A stretch of DNA of 64,000 bases from Ceraceosorus guamensis (Eukaryota; Basidiomycota; Exobasidiomycetes; Ceraceosorales; Ceraceosoraceae). A program made the position numbers and the translations under genes. Position 1 is the first letter of the stretch. Each line of letters opens with the position of its first letter. The stretch spans positions 1 to 64,000 of the forward strand of contig NW_020290052.1 of the NCBI RefSeq assembly GCF_003144195.1. The letters run 5' to 3'. Positions 1 to 11,500 of this stretch are shown piece by piece. The notes under the pieces are model-generated. The model made no database searches and was not told where the DNA came from. It saw only the letters and a program-made list of their open reading frames with translations.

Positions 1-271
1 TTTTTTTTTGCCGACTGGAAGCGCCGACTCACTGCTCCTCAGCTGGCGACTTTTTCTCCTTTCGCTGAATGGAAGCTAGGTAACCGCGAGGGCTGACATT
101 GCTGAAGCCCTTGTTGCCATCCTTGGTAGGAGCGTTGGCAGCTGCGTAAAAGTGGCAAAGAATGGAGACGACCCAGACTGCTGGGATGGCAAAGAAGGAA
201 ATGTTGGGCGTGGCGGATTTGATGCCGATAGTGGGGCCCACTTGCTTGATGAGGTTGTCGACGAATGACAT
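1..271 (-). CDS. MAPEG-like membrane protein, N-terminal exon (partial, continues off the left edge)
   Basis: The first exon runs from the ATG at 271 down to 33 and encodes about 79 residues. A hydrophobic stretch near residues 25-45 (IPAVWVVSILCHFYAAANA) is followed by NVSPRGYL, which resembles the first membrane span and the NPR-type motif of fungal MAPEG proteins (membrane-associated proteins of eicosanoid and glutathione metabolism). Reading straight on gives a stop at once, but that TGA lies inside a perfect GTGAGT donor (32 down to 27). MAPEG proteins are usually about 150 residues, so I infer that this is exon 1 and the rest lies beyond the window. An 80-residue complete protein is the alternative. 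Family-level call only; the substrate is unknown. Confidence 0.6.
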
Positions 272-2186
272 GATGGCCGCGATGTTTTTGACTAGGGACG
301 TCGTGCGTGGTAAGGTTTATGGCTAATTACGAATGAAGGAGTGTGAAATAGGCGATAGTGGTGTCGCGCGGCGGAATGGATGGTAGTAGAGTCTCGCACG
401 GAGTCGAATTGCGCAACGAGGTAAGACCAATCTATACTGTGTCGCCTTCTTGAGGCGGAGCTGAGATGTTGGATCTCCTGGGCCATGCTGCATGCTGATC
501 ATCCGTCAGCCTTTTCAACTCAATTAAGACTTCGCAGCGTCTTGCTCGCTGCTTCCACGTCCCACATGACGAGTGCGGCGGACCCGCCTCCATTCACGAT
601 TCATCCACACAGGCTCGCGCGGCGGCCGTCACGTTCTCTGCGTGCAGCGTTCGCGCTAGAAGGTGGGACTCTCGAGACGCACGACTGAAATCAAATGTGG
701 AGGCAGAGCTCTGAGCTTCCCCACCGCCACGTGCATGCTTCGCACATCCGCCTCAGCGCCGCTGTAGCATACAGTACCGCTTGATTGGTCTTGTTCGGCT
801 GACCGGTTGGGAAAATGACCCGTGACCACGTCGGCTTTGATTCACGATTGGAAGCACCGGTCATCGGCATTCTTAATTTTGGCAAGACTCTTGACTGGAG
901 CCTTGCGATCGTAATCAAAGAATCTTTAGAATGCCTGATCGTGATCGCGGATGTAGCGAATTTGAATCAAATAAAAGGTGTGAAGGGCTGCTCCTCTTGC
1001 CCTGCATACATCGGTATCCGACCGCTGCCTAAACGGCGCACGTGATCTCTGTGGTAGCTCGGTGATATCCAGCAGCAAGCATCGGTGATAGATGCGCTTT
1101 CGAGCGAGACAACAGCAGGGGAGCTCGCGGCGGTGCATGCATGCATGAGCACAGCGCAGGCTGGCTCCACAGCAGCAGAGCTCAAGATGTGTCGTCGATG
1201 CGCAGGCAGCGTGCACAGCGACTCGTGGAGACAGACTCGCGATCGACTTCCTTGTCGGCCTCATGCTGCAGCTCATCCTTCTGATTGTCCACGCGCGGTT
1301 CACCACGCACGGTTCACATTCAAAATTCTGATTCTGATTCTCACTCAAGGACTGGCGGGTTGTGTGCATGACTCACGACTGATGTGTTGGCTGCCGTGTA
1401 ATGTGAGAGATGACCTTGTCATGGTAAGGTGACGTTGCATCAGAGCAGATGCACATTGATACGCATCAGCCACCCGATTCCCATACGTTTCGTCACTTTG
1501 AGACTATGCCGGCACGCGTCACGTCACTCCGCTCTCTCGCCGAATCGTGAATGTTGAATCTTGGACCACATCAAGCACTAGTCTTGAAGCGTGAAGCGTG
1601 AATGTTAGCTAGGCTGTGGGGGCGACATCACTCGTGGCTCACAGTCACGAACCGCGAGTGCTGCGCCATGGCCGCGCGCATGCTGACGTCCATCTACATT
1701 ATACATCATAGGCATGGCAGCTGCTGAAGGAGCCGTCGTGAAGGTAATGCCATCAATCGCCGGAGTCGCAGTTGAGTAATTCCTTTCATGCGCGGCTGGG
1801 CGCCTTGACACGACACGACAATCCGATGAGCGAGGTGCAGTGCGTGAGTCTAGCAGAGTTGCCACGTAAAATTATGGACGAATGGAGGTGCTGGGAAGAC
1901 GTCGACGCCGTCACTCTTGATTCCATCCGTTGATCGCATACGCATGTGGGGCCTCACTGTATCGTCGAAAGCGTGACACGATGTGCGTGACTCGCCCAAG
2001 AGCAGTAGTGCGGCTCACTTCTTTGGGCCACAAGGTATATAAGACCACGGATGTGACTCGCTAATGGATGTCCCTGCCTTCGAGCCAGACTATACACTTC
2101 TTTTTGTCGCCACTCTCGTCGCTATACTTGAAAGCTCAATCTTGACCGCTCACCCTACCAGCACTACTACTTAGACATTGCTAAAT
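272..2186. other. Intergenic region, divergent promoters
   Basis: No convincing gene. The region separates the MAPEG-like gene (minus) from the SDR gene (plus). It holds a GCATGCATGCATG tract at 1135-1147, a TCACGACT word at 1373-1380 and a TATA box near the right end. Short open frames here show no family resemblance and are probably chance. Confidence 0.6.
2036..2043 (+). promoter_or_regulatory. TATA box of the SDR gene
   Basis: TATATAAG lies about 150 bases upstream of the ATG at 2187. It is the only clear TATA element in the upstream few hundred bases and is correctly oriented for the SDR gene. Confidence 0.6.
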
Positions 2187-3180
2187 ATGGCTTCCTCATC
2201 CACTACACCGTTGCCGCTGCAAGGCAAGATCGCCCTCGTCACTGGCGGTGGTACGCGTGGGATCGGCGCAGATACTGTCATCGAGCTGGTCAAAGCCGGC
2301 GCAAGGTGAGACAGGACTACAGCAAAGGACCCCATCAACGACGCATTGAGCTTTCAGCTCACCTGCCCTTTCTCCTTTGTTCTGATCCAAAAAAAAAAAA
2401 AAAAAAAAGCGTTGCGATAGGCTACCGATCTAGCGCCAACCTCGCCGAAGAGGTTCAAGCCAATTGCAAGCCGCATCTTGCTCAAGGCGCTCAAGCCTGG
2501 ATCGTCCAGGGTGACATTTCGGACGCGAGTAGCGCACAAACCTTTGCAAAGGCCGCCCTTGACCTTGTTGGAGGCAAGATCGACATCTTGGTGCAGTGCG
2601 CAGGATACATGTACATGCACGGAATTCATGAGCTCAAGGAAGACTCGTGGAATGCCCATCTTGGCGCCAACGTGACGGGTGGGTTTTCGTACGCTGCGCT
2701 GAGCCTGGCTGATAGACGAATGGTGTTACCGTGCTCTCTTACTGACGATGTCGACCCGATGCCACAGGTCCGCTGTTCCTGACCCAAGCGTTACTGCCAA
2801 ACATTCGGGATGATGGCAAGATCATCCTCTTCTCCTCCACCCTCACGACCAACTTGGCCAACTTTGCTCCAGGCTACCTCTCCTACCTGGCCTCCAAGGG
2901 AGCTCTCGAGCAGGTCGCCCGCATGCTAGCGCGCGATCCTTCCATCTCGGGAGCAGAACGACGCATCACCACAAACGTCGTCGCTCCAGGACCAGTGGCG
3001 ACGGAGCTATTTTTGAGGGGTAAAAGTCAAGAGGTGATCGATAGGATCGCTAGCAGCGCCCCTGCAAAGCGTTTGGGCAAGACGGAAGAAATCGGAAGCG
3101 TTGTTGCTTTCTTGGCAAGCCCTGCTGCTGCTTGGGTCAATGGTCAGACGCTCCGAGTCAATGGTGGATTGATGGTCTAG
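2187..3180 (+). CDS. Short-chain dehydrogenase/reductase (3-oxoacyl-ACP reductase-like)
   Basis: Three exons, 2187-2305, 2410-2678 and 2768-3180, give 266 residues, the usual length of a classical SDR. The cofactor-binding glycine motif is TGGGTRGIG at residues 19-27. The catalytic set is Ser152/153, Tyr169 and Lys173 in YLASK, followed by a VAPGPVATELF segment and the typical C-terminal GQTLRVNGG. The usual NNAG is replaced by QCAG. The family performs NAD(P)H-dependent carbonyl/alcohol oxidoreduction, and the substrate cannot be told from sequence. Both introns restore frame exactly. Intron 1 is odd: 20 consecutive A residues (2389-2408) sit directly before the acceptor G. The ATG at 2187 is the first in frame and is followed by a canonical Rossmann start. 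Confidence 0.88.
2389..2408 (+). repeat. Poly(A)20 tract at the 3' end of SDR intron 1
   Basis: Twenty A residues lie between a pyrimidine-rich stretch (CCTGCCCTTTCTCCTTTG) and the G at 2409 that completes the acceptor AG. Joining at this AG keeps the Rossmann frame (GAS-VAIGYR). Confidence 0.75.
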
Positions 3181-6004
3181 TCGAGCTCAACCTGGATCTT
3201 CCTTTGCTGCACGTCCCCACTGATCGTTCTCCGTACGAGTAGGTACAATCACACACTCACAAATTCATTAGTAGTGATTCTAGTGTGAAGTGCACCTCGA
3301 TGGAGCCCCATCACCTTCCTCCACGCCCAATGATCGATTTCCAAATGCTCTCTAGACGGCTAGCCTGCGATTCAACCGACAGATAGCTCACTCGAAAAGC
3401 GCGGGGCTCCTGGAGAGTCTCGTTGCTCCGCTCTCGAATGTGAAGTTTCCCCAAGAATTTCGAACCTATTGCGCGCCGTGTGGCCCTGGCGAGGGGCGCC
3501 CGCCCCAAGATTCTTGATTTGGTGCAAATTACATTCGAAAGCAGCCTATGCTCGCCCTTCGTGCAACCACGAGTTGTAAACGCCCGCTGCTGCGACCAGG
3601 AATCGACTAGAAGCGCTCTCAAACGCGCGTGTCATCTAGGTGATTCTGGCGGATCAGAGCAGCCGTCGAGGTCGAGGGGGCCTGCCTTCTCGTAGCTCGT
3701 GCTGGAAAAAGCATCGATCGTCATTTCGTATCGCAGACCTTCGCAAGCTAGAGCAGGCAGCGTCTGAGTATGAACCTAAGTTTAAACGTCCGGTGGGCAA
3801 AACAGAAGAGACAAAAGGGAAGAGAACAACAACTCCCCCTCCACCAGAAAGTTCAACGCGGCTTACTTTGTGCCGTGTAGCGTGTTTCGCAGTCACAGTC
3901 AGCGAAAAGCTCGGCATCTGCAATTGTGCGAATGGCCAATCGTGAATGTATGGACCGAAGAAGGCGTTGCTGCGCAAAGAAGGACAAGCCATGGCCCACG
4001 CTGCCCGCGCAAACACGATGTACGTACCGCAAGTGATGGAGCGCAGGCGCAAGAGCTGTGGACTGCGTGGCTTGCTTTCAGGACGCCACGGCGTCTTGCC
4101 ACATTTTCTTTAAAGTCAGCAGCAGCTCTGAGAGGCTCATTTCAAAGTCCTCGATGTGCGAGCGGAGGGAGGGTCACGTCCTGTGCGGAGAATGGATCTC
4201 TTGACAGCCGCCGATATGTCAATCGCGAATCGAATGTCTCTCTGGCTCAACTTCTTCACCATGCTTGCTCATCGACGAGTGCCGGTCAGAAGTAAGCAAA
4301 GGCGCGCGCAGAGGTGCTCCAGCTCCTGAACGGTATAGGTAGGTGCATGGTTGGACGCGTCAGACGCGAATCGCACAGCCTTTAGTCTCAAGTGTTGGTT
4401 GGTTGACCTTGCATAAGAGTCGTGAGTGTGAGTATGGTATCATTATCACTGATCACAGCTCGCGAAGAGGACCGCACCCGGGAAGCAGCTTCTGGAAAAG
4501 CAAGCATCTCGCAACAGGCAAACCTCCAACAACCGAGAGCAGTCGTGCGCGATCTTGGGTGGTCCAAGGGGGGGTGGGCTCACGTACCTCTTGCCGGTAG
4601 CCGACGAGGATGCATGAGCTTGCTTGCCTCTCAGCAGTCGTGAGTTTGTGGTCTGCTGTGTAAGTGTTGGCGCGCACCTTAGGAGTGGTGAGAGAGTGTC
4701 CCTTGCATGACTTGAGCACCTCGATCGCTGTGGCACGCATTTTCGCGCGCGCGCGTTCCCACCCACCGACCACGGACGCGCCACCGCTGCGAGGGCTGCG
4801 AGCGCGCAGGCGCAAAGGGTCCGCAAGGCAAGACCCCCACCGACAGCAGCCAGTTTCATGGGTTTTTTGTTCGCTGCAAGGCGCCACCTGCTGCACTCCA
4901 GCACTCGCCTTGCACCACGGTGCAGGTCGGTGTGGCTACCCGTGTGATCACTATGGTTACAGTGCGACTGGTGGAAAGAATGAGGGTCTTTGAGAGGCTA
5001 GCAATAAGACGATCATGGACAGAAAATCCCCGTTAGCGTCGAATGCCCCTAGCTGCGCACATGCCCACGCACGACAGATGACCCACCAAAAGCTTCGTGT
5101 TGGTCTCACGCCGTCTCTTGCTCTTGCATGAGCGCAAGCAAGAGGCGCACCGCACCATCCAGCAGAGCATCCTACAAGCTGCAGCTGCTTGCTGCCTCTC
5201 TGCTGTGCTTGTTTGCCCACGCTTTGACAAAGAGACGCACAAACGCTACATTATCATCATACACTTTGCACCAGCACTCGTCGGTAGCCCAACTGTAAGT
5301 TGCCCGCCCTTGCTGTTGACGTGCACCAAGCATCGGTTCACCCATGCAGCAAGCACAAAGACATCATTGGCGCACTTTCGATCTTGAACGCCATGCAGGG
5401 CAAGTCAGAGCGCGCGCACCGATCAGCTGCAAAAACGATCATGTGTTCGCGGCGTGACCAAGATCAGTCGGCGTGATGCGACCTCTTCTCGCCATGGGTC
5501 CTAGCAAACTAGCTGCATGCTGCTGCTGGGAAGGAGATTCGCATCGAACAGAGCCCCCAGGAGAGCACAGGCGCAACGGCAGTTGCTGTGCCGTTTGACC
5601 GTCGACGCTGTGCCTTGCCTGCGCTGCTCCTAGCGTAACGGCTGTTCGACCGTTGGGCTCCTCTGCATGATGGCATGTAGGGGCAAAGCAACACATCAAC
5701 ACCTTGCTTGCTCTTCTCACCCTGTAGCCATCGCTCGCAAAGTCTGGCGCTCAAGTTCTCCTGACCTTGGCGACCACGATCGAGAAAGCGTCTGCAGTCT
5801 GCCCTCGCGAGAAAGCAACCCGTGACCGCTCCGGGCCCACGGACAGAAGAGTCGGGAGCGATTGGACACAAACCAATACATAAACCCACCACCGCCTGTC
5901 TTCGACCTATCATTCCATCCCCACGACTTCGCATCCTTCTCTTGCCGCTACCATCCTCATCACCTTTACGCCACTCATCCCCCGGCCCTCCACCGTTGCT
6001 AGCG
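3181..6004. other. Gene-poor intergenic region
   Basis: No supported gene. Overlapping open frames on both strands around 4450-4990 show no family resemblance. AGTCGTGA words occur at 4418-4425 and 4636-4643, and a short (CG)n run lies near 4743-4756. The right end is the promoter and 5' UTR of the serine-rich gene. Confidence 0.5.
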
Positions 6005-8038
6005 ATGACTGACTCGTTGCGCCAATGCGATTTGCCCTCCGGCCTCCTCTCGCCCTACTCCGCACCCCAGAAAGGCTTGCCGGTGCTTCCCAGCGTTGAG
6101 CTGCCTCACACGTGGTGCTTTTGCGGCAATCCTATCTCCACGACACCCGCTTCATCATCTCGTTCCACTGCGTCAACTGCCTCGGAGGATGAAGATGAGG
6201 AAGGTCCAATCTACTGTTCAAGAGCGTGTGCTCGCGCCGATGCTCTCTCCGCCCTGATGGCCAGCAGCAAGTGTTCGGGCCCCAACGCAAGTTCCATCGA
6301 CATGGTGCCTGGTCTCAGCACAAGCAGCACAAGCTCCAACACGAGCGAGGGGCCCATGACTCCCTGCAATTTGCCCATGGACCTCCCCGACCTCGGCGCT
6401 CACTACTCCGAACACGAAGGTCTCGAACGCCGCAAGCTTCAACAGGGTGCCGCATCAGACAACAGCAATGTGAGAGCCAGCAAAGCTCGCGTCATGGCGC
6501 GCGCGAGTGCTGCGCTCAGCCAGATGTATCCAGAGCTCCAATTCGACGTCGACGTCAACGGTGACGATACCAAGCTTCGTCTTAGCCACACTCTCCCGGA
6601 CAAGTCTCTGCCAAGTTTGCCGTTTGATCTTCAAGCTGCTAGTCATTACCGCCGTGTTCAAGCTCTTCGACCGGTAGCAGAGTACAGCCCCTCTGTTCGC
6701 ACGCGCTCCAGCTCATTCAGCTCAGACTCCTCCGAAGATCGTAGCGATTGCTCCTCGTCTCGACAGTGCTCCACCTCAGCCCACCACGCAGAAGAAGTTG
6801 AACAACAACAATTCGTCTCCACTCTCGGCTACGTCCGGGACTCCGTCTACAGCCCGGTTCACTCGTCGCCAGAACGCGAGCAAGCGCGCCTCCGCGCTCT
6901 CGGTGCGCCAGCTCTTGCCAGGGCTAGGCACGCACTAAAGGACGCACACACTGCTGAAGAGCTCCCTCAGCGGCAATACAGACCTACAGAGAGCCTGGAA
7001 TTGGCCATGTCCAACATTGCTCGCCTCAACCGAGCGTGCCACCACGGTCATTCTAACAGCGATGCGAGCGACCTCAGCTCCATGACGGCATCTACAGACA
7101 CGAGTTTCAACTCTGCGCTGACCTCGGAGGATGCGGATGCACAGTCTAGCGGCACTAGAAGCAGATCAACCTCTGTCAACACCATTGAGCGTCCGACGCT
7201 CTTCTGCGCGAACCCCGATGAACCTCTTAGCCCCAATGTCAAGCTTCGCGACGACATTGCCGCACTCGATCGCGAACTCAACCGTCATGTTGCCGACGCT
7301 TTCGAGTTTTGGTCCGACCTTGAAGAGGAGTCAGAAGGGCCAAGAGGCATGTACGAGGTGGACGACCGTCAGACGTGGGGCCACGACAATCCACTAGGGT
7401 TTGACCGTCACGGACGTGGGACACCGTCGGCTTTCGAGCACGCATATGGCGGCAACGTCAACAGTCTTGGACTTGATCTTGGCTCCGTCGCCATCGGCTC
7501 GGCCAAGCTTCCAGAATGTGAAGCTTTCTCTGATCCGCGCACCAACCTTTGCGCACCTCTACAGTCGTCGGTGCTCTCCGATGCGACGCGTCGCGCCGCA
7601 CCTCTTACACCTCGCCGTGGCTCTTCTCGCATGCTGGGAGCTCCTCTGCCTTCCCAGCCTTTGCGCTTCCTCTCTCCACCGTCGCAATCCGTGTTTGAGC
7701 CCGAATCTCCCTTGCTCCCTACGCAGGGTATCAGCAAGACGGCTCAAGCAGCCAACAGCGTGACGAGCGCATTCAACTCCATGATGCGCAAAGATTCTTT
7801 CCAATCCATCAAGACCAAGAGCGCTTCTGGGCTTGGTCTTCAACACACGTGCAAGGAAGATGCGCAGGCGGATAAGCTCATCAAAAGACTCGACAATGCT
7901 TTGCGCTCTCGTTTGAGCAGCCTTCGTTCTCCTCCGCCTGCTCCTAAAGCTGAGCTTAGGTCCCTCAGCCCAATCGGCAACATGCCTCCAAAGCTGACGC
8001 ACAAGCGCAGCAAGAATCTCTTCGGTCTCGTAGCCTAG
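6005..8038 (+). CDS. Serine-rich protein with an N-terminal Cys-rich (C-x-C...C-x3-C) motif, function unknown
   Basis: A single exon of 677 residues starting at ATG 6005. The frame is open up to 5822, but the extra 61 residues are low-complexity proline/serine and look like 5' UTR. Near the N-terminus WCFCGNPI is followed, about 35 residues on, by YCSRACARADALSAL. The C-x-C plus C-x3-C pattern could bind zinc, as in small treble-clef fingers. The remainder is mostly disordered and rich in Ser, Pro and acidic patches, with a basic C-terminus (KLTHKRSKNLFGLVA). I recognise a fungal-type regulatory protein architecture but no named family. It converges with the PH-domain gene on the other strand. 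Confidence 0.7.
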   Translation: MTDSLRQCDLPSGLLSPYSAPQKGLPVLPSVELPHTWCFCGNPISTTPASSSRSTASTASEDEDEEGPIYCSRACARADALSALMASSKCSGPNASSIDMVPGLSTSSTSSNTSEGPMTPCNLPMDLPDLGAHYSEHEGLERRKLQQGAASDNSNVRASKARVMARASAALSQMYPELQFDVDVNGDDTKLRLSHTLPDKSLPSLPFDLQAASHYRRVQALRPVAEYSPSVRTRSSSFSSDSSEDRSDCSSSRQCSTSAHHAEEVEQQQFVSTLGYVRDSVYSPVHSSPEREQARLRALGAPALARARHALKDAHTAEELPQRQYRPTESLELAMSNIARLNRACHHGHSNSDASDLSSMTASTDTSFNSALTSEDADAQSSGTRSRSTSVNTIERPTLFCANPDEPLSPNVKLRDDIAALDRELNRHVADAFEFWSDLEEESEGPRGMYEVDDRQTWGHDNPLGFDRHGRGTPSAFEHAYGGNVNSLGLDLGSVAIGSAKLPECEAFSDPRTNLCAPLQSSVLSDATRRAAPLTPRRGSSRMLGAPLPSQPLRFLSPPSQSVFEPESPLLPTQGISKTAQAANSVTSAFNSMMRKDSFQSIKTKSASGLGLQHTCKEDAQADKLIKRLDNALRSRLSSLRSPPPAPKAELRSLSPIGNMPPKLTHKRSKNLFGLVA

Positions 8039-8595
8039 AACGTGCCTTTACTCTTTTCGTAGACTTGCTTGTGCTCATTCGACATTCGACATCTCCTCTT
8101 CGATTCTAGCATTTATCTGTATCACTAGACTAGCATTCACTCATTCTAGCTTCATCGTTCCACGAAATTCTGTATCATATAGCTATCCGCCCGCCCAGAT
8201 GGGCCCAACACTCGTTATCACCTTTTCGATCAATGCTTCTCACTCCAGAAGAGCATCCTCACCATTGAGACTACCGATTGCAAGGCGTTTCAGTGTCTCT
8301 CATCAGACTTTGCAATACATCACGCGTATGCCGTGCATGTCGCTTTGGAGTGGCCGAGAATTTATGGCGTGCCCGTAGATATACTTGACGAGCATGGTGA
8401 TGGTGGTGGTGCAGCAAGTTTGCCAAAGCAGCGTTTGGCAAAAAAGCAAGGGTATTGGACGTACATGTACATGGGATGCGTTGCCCATCGGTGTGATTAG
8501 CGTAAAGGCGCAGAAATCGAGGGAGAGAGAGAGGGGGAAAGCAAAGCAAGTCTTCGGAGGCGAAGAGGTGCTTGCCAGATAGCGGATCGCAGCGT
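8039..8595. other. Convergent 3' intergenic region
   Basis: This lies between the stop codons of two converging genes and presumably carries both 3' UTRs and polyadenylation signals. It contains a (GGT)n-like patch near 8400-8412 and a GA-rich run near 8520-8540. No gene was seen. Confidence 0.5.
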
Positions 8596-11500
8596 CTACA
8601 TGGCCAATCCGATGGTTGCGCGTTCGTGCTGCGGACTGTGAGTAGTGGGTGTGGCCGGTTGACGTTGCCGTTTGGGCGAAGTGGGTCTGGATCGAGAAGA
8701 AGGAGTGGTCTGGATGTTCATGAAGGAGTGTTGAGCCGATGCGGCAGCAGAGACATCCGGCAAAGCTGCAGGTGGCAGTCTCCACGTGCTCGGGGCTGAG
8801 GATGCGCCTCCTCGGCGCACCGGAGACCTGGATGGTGGTGTCGGCATAGAGGGCGGCGGTGAAGGGAATCCTGAAAGCAGATCTTCACTGGACAGGACAC
8901 GCGATGCGGGCACGGAAGGGTGCGGAGACCTGCCCCCTTTAGCGTCGATCGGGCTCTGTCCTGCGGCTGCAGCAGCCGCCAACATGAGGCTCTCGCGCGA
9001 AGAGCGGTGCGTCGACGGTCCTCGCCTGAGCCCGCTGACCGACGCAGAATGTTGCGAGGCTGCGTTCGACGCCGCCCAGATGGCTTGCTGATTTTGAAAT
9101 ACATGAGCCGATTGTCGATTGGAAATGGGCGAGTTGCTCAGAGGCGTTGGCGGCGAGTAAGGCAGTACCCCACCCGCAGCGCCCTGCGCGCTCCCGGAAA
9201 CGCCACTCTGCCTGGCCTTGGCTTCGCCTAATCCGCCGCAGAGACTATGATGGCTTTCAGATCGCGATGGTGCAGCGCCATCAGCATCGATTCGGCTAGC
9301 AACGCTTGCGTATGGGTTGACATCGGATTGGCAATGGCGATGGCTCTGAGCCGGAGTTGAGCCTTGTGTCGACTTCGATCTGCGACGGGGAGGAGGCGCC
9401 AAAACGAGTAGCTTGCCTGGGCTTGCTCTGCCGGCCTGCACACCCTCGTCAGATGAAGCTAGTCCACTGCGTTGGCTGTGTTCCACATCACTCGACATGT
9501 TGCCGTCTTCTTGCTCATCCTCTGACTCATACAGGTTGAAGAAGCTGCCTCGTTGCGTGTGCTTGCGCGGGAGACTGGACTTCCAGTTGTCGTCTGGCGT
9601 TGAGGGCGTAGGCGGGTCTATATGGCTGCGCAAGCGCGGGGACAGTCTACTGCCGTTCGTCGCTTGATTCGCATAGTTTCGCGTGTCTGGGTCGCGCCTT
9701 TCTCCCCTTACGGGCGTAACCTCTTCCACCTGCTCGCGTGGCGTTATAGCCCGATTTTCGACAGGGGTGGAAGAGCTCTGAGCTCGCTGCTCTAGTGCCA
9801 GAGCTGCGAGCAGCGCTTGCTTGCGCTCCAAGCTGCTCGACGCGTGTGGAGTAACATCAAGCGAGTGGCGAATCGAGACCCCTGCGTGTCTATCTCGCGC
9901 GTCGCTTGGCGCTGTAGGCGACAAGGGTGTCAACGGTGAGGAGACAGTGCCAACAGAGCTGCTGGGTGAGTTGCTGAAGTTCCAAGCGGCAGTTGGGCTG
10001 TACCCATCACTGAGCTTGTTCCAGGAGGAGTCCATCATGCTGCCTGGGCGGCTCTTCCAGGTACGTGCGGCCATGTTGGAGCCTGAATCACTTCGGACAG
10101 AAGAAGTGTGGGAGCTCGTCCCAGTGCTCTCATGCGATGCCTGTCGATGGCGCAATGCAGCAGGGCCCGACAGCGTGGGCGAATGTCCTTCGGCTTTGCG
10201 TGCAGATGAAGGAACGGTGATTTGAATGCCGGACGCATGCTTTGTCTGCGCTGAGGGAGGCGGCGGAAGCGCAGTCTGAGGGGCAGGCGTACGGGGAGGA
10301 AGATCGCTTCGGGCGTAAGAGAAGCAGATTGGAGACGAGTTGGTGCTGGAGACTGAAGTCGTGCGCGACCTCGCTTTGCGTCCATAGCTATGGCTGGTCC
10401 ATTCCATCGGCTCTGATGTAACCGAAGCGCGATCGTCGTCGTGCTGATCGTGGGTGCCCGATAGAGGATTCGAGTGCTGCCCGTGGACGAGCGGCTCGGT
10501 GTTGATGGAATCACTGCTGACCATAGCCCAGCCCCTCAGCGTCCCAACATTTGTGCCATGTATCGAGAAATGACCGTCGCCTTCTCGGCCCTCGCTCAAC
10601 GGAGCACGCTCGCGCTTGCTCTCTGCCACTGAAAGCTCCTGAGTGAGTGTCTCCATCTCGTCAAGCAAGGGGTCCGTCGAGCTGACGGGTCTGACAACCT
10701 CTCGCGGATCTCTTGAAGGGAGTACAGAATGTGGCTGTTGCCTTTTGTGTACGCCGGGAAATGCGTGATCGATGGGAGACTCTGGGTCTGCCGTGCTTGT
10801 GCGAGTCTCCACAGAAGGTCGCTCTGTTACAGAGCGCTCTCCGCTTGGTCGCGCTTCAGAGACAGCCGAGAAGGATGATCTAGAAGGAGCAATCGCGTGC
10901 TCGCGTCGTCCCGCGGCGTCGCTTTCGAGCGGCGACCACGCTATGCCCAGGCCGCTCTTCCTCGCTTGCTCGTGTGCACCAGCGTCTGCGCTGCGCGTAG
11001 GGGCTGACCAGACTGGCGAAGCAGGGGGAGGAGAGCGCAAGAACAGGCCATTGTCCGCTGCAGACCCTCTTCTCGGATAACGTCGACCTGTCCTGAACTC
11101 GCCCTCAGCGTGTGCAAGAGCTGCGATGAGTGCCTGCGGGTAAGTGCGATAAGGGTAAAGATCAGAGAGGCAGGTGCGCTAGATCGGTTCACACAGAGGG
11201 GTACGCACCCTGATGGTGTGTTGCCACTTGAGCAGCTGCTCGATCGAGTCTAGTTGCACGAGCCACTCTTCGCCCTGCACTGATCCCCGAGCAGTCTCGA
11301 TCTCCTGGGGGTAAACGGCAGAGCCACCGCCTATTCTAAGCAAGTGGCGGCCTCCGCCGTATCGCCTGGCACTGTCGGCCACTGCCACGTAGCTTGTGGG
11401 AGCCAGCACGAAGCGCTGCTGTTCCTTCATTCCGTCGGGCTTGAAGACGTGCAAGCATGCAAAAGGCGCCGAAGAGAGGTCCTCAGCATAGGGCACATCG

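Noticed and set aside
4446-4993. Overlapping open frames of about 110-152 codons on both strands
   Set aside because: Three frames overlap with no family resemblance or splice pattern; GC-rich DNA produces such frames by chance.
5822-6004. N-terminal extension of the serine-rich gene to an earlier ATG
   Set aside because: The 61 extra residues are low-complexity and the conserved-looking part begins after ATG 6005; kept only as an alternative start.
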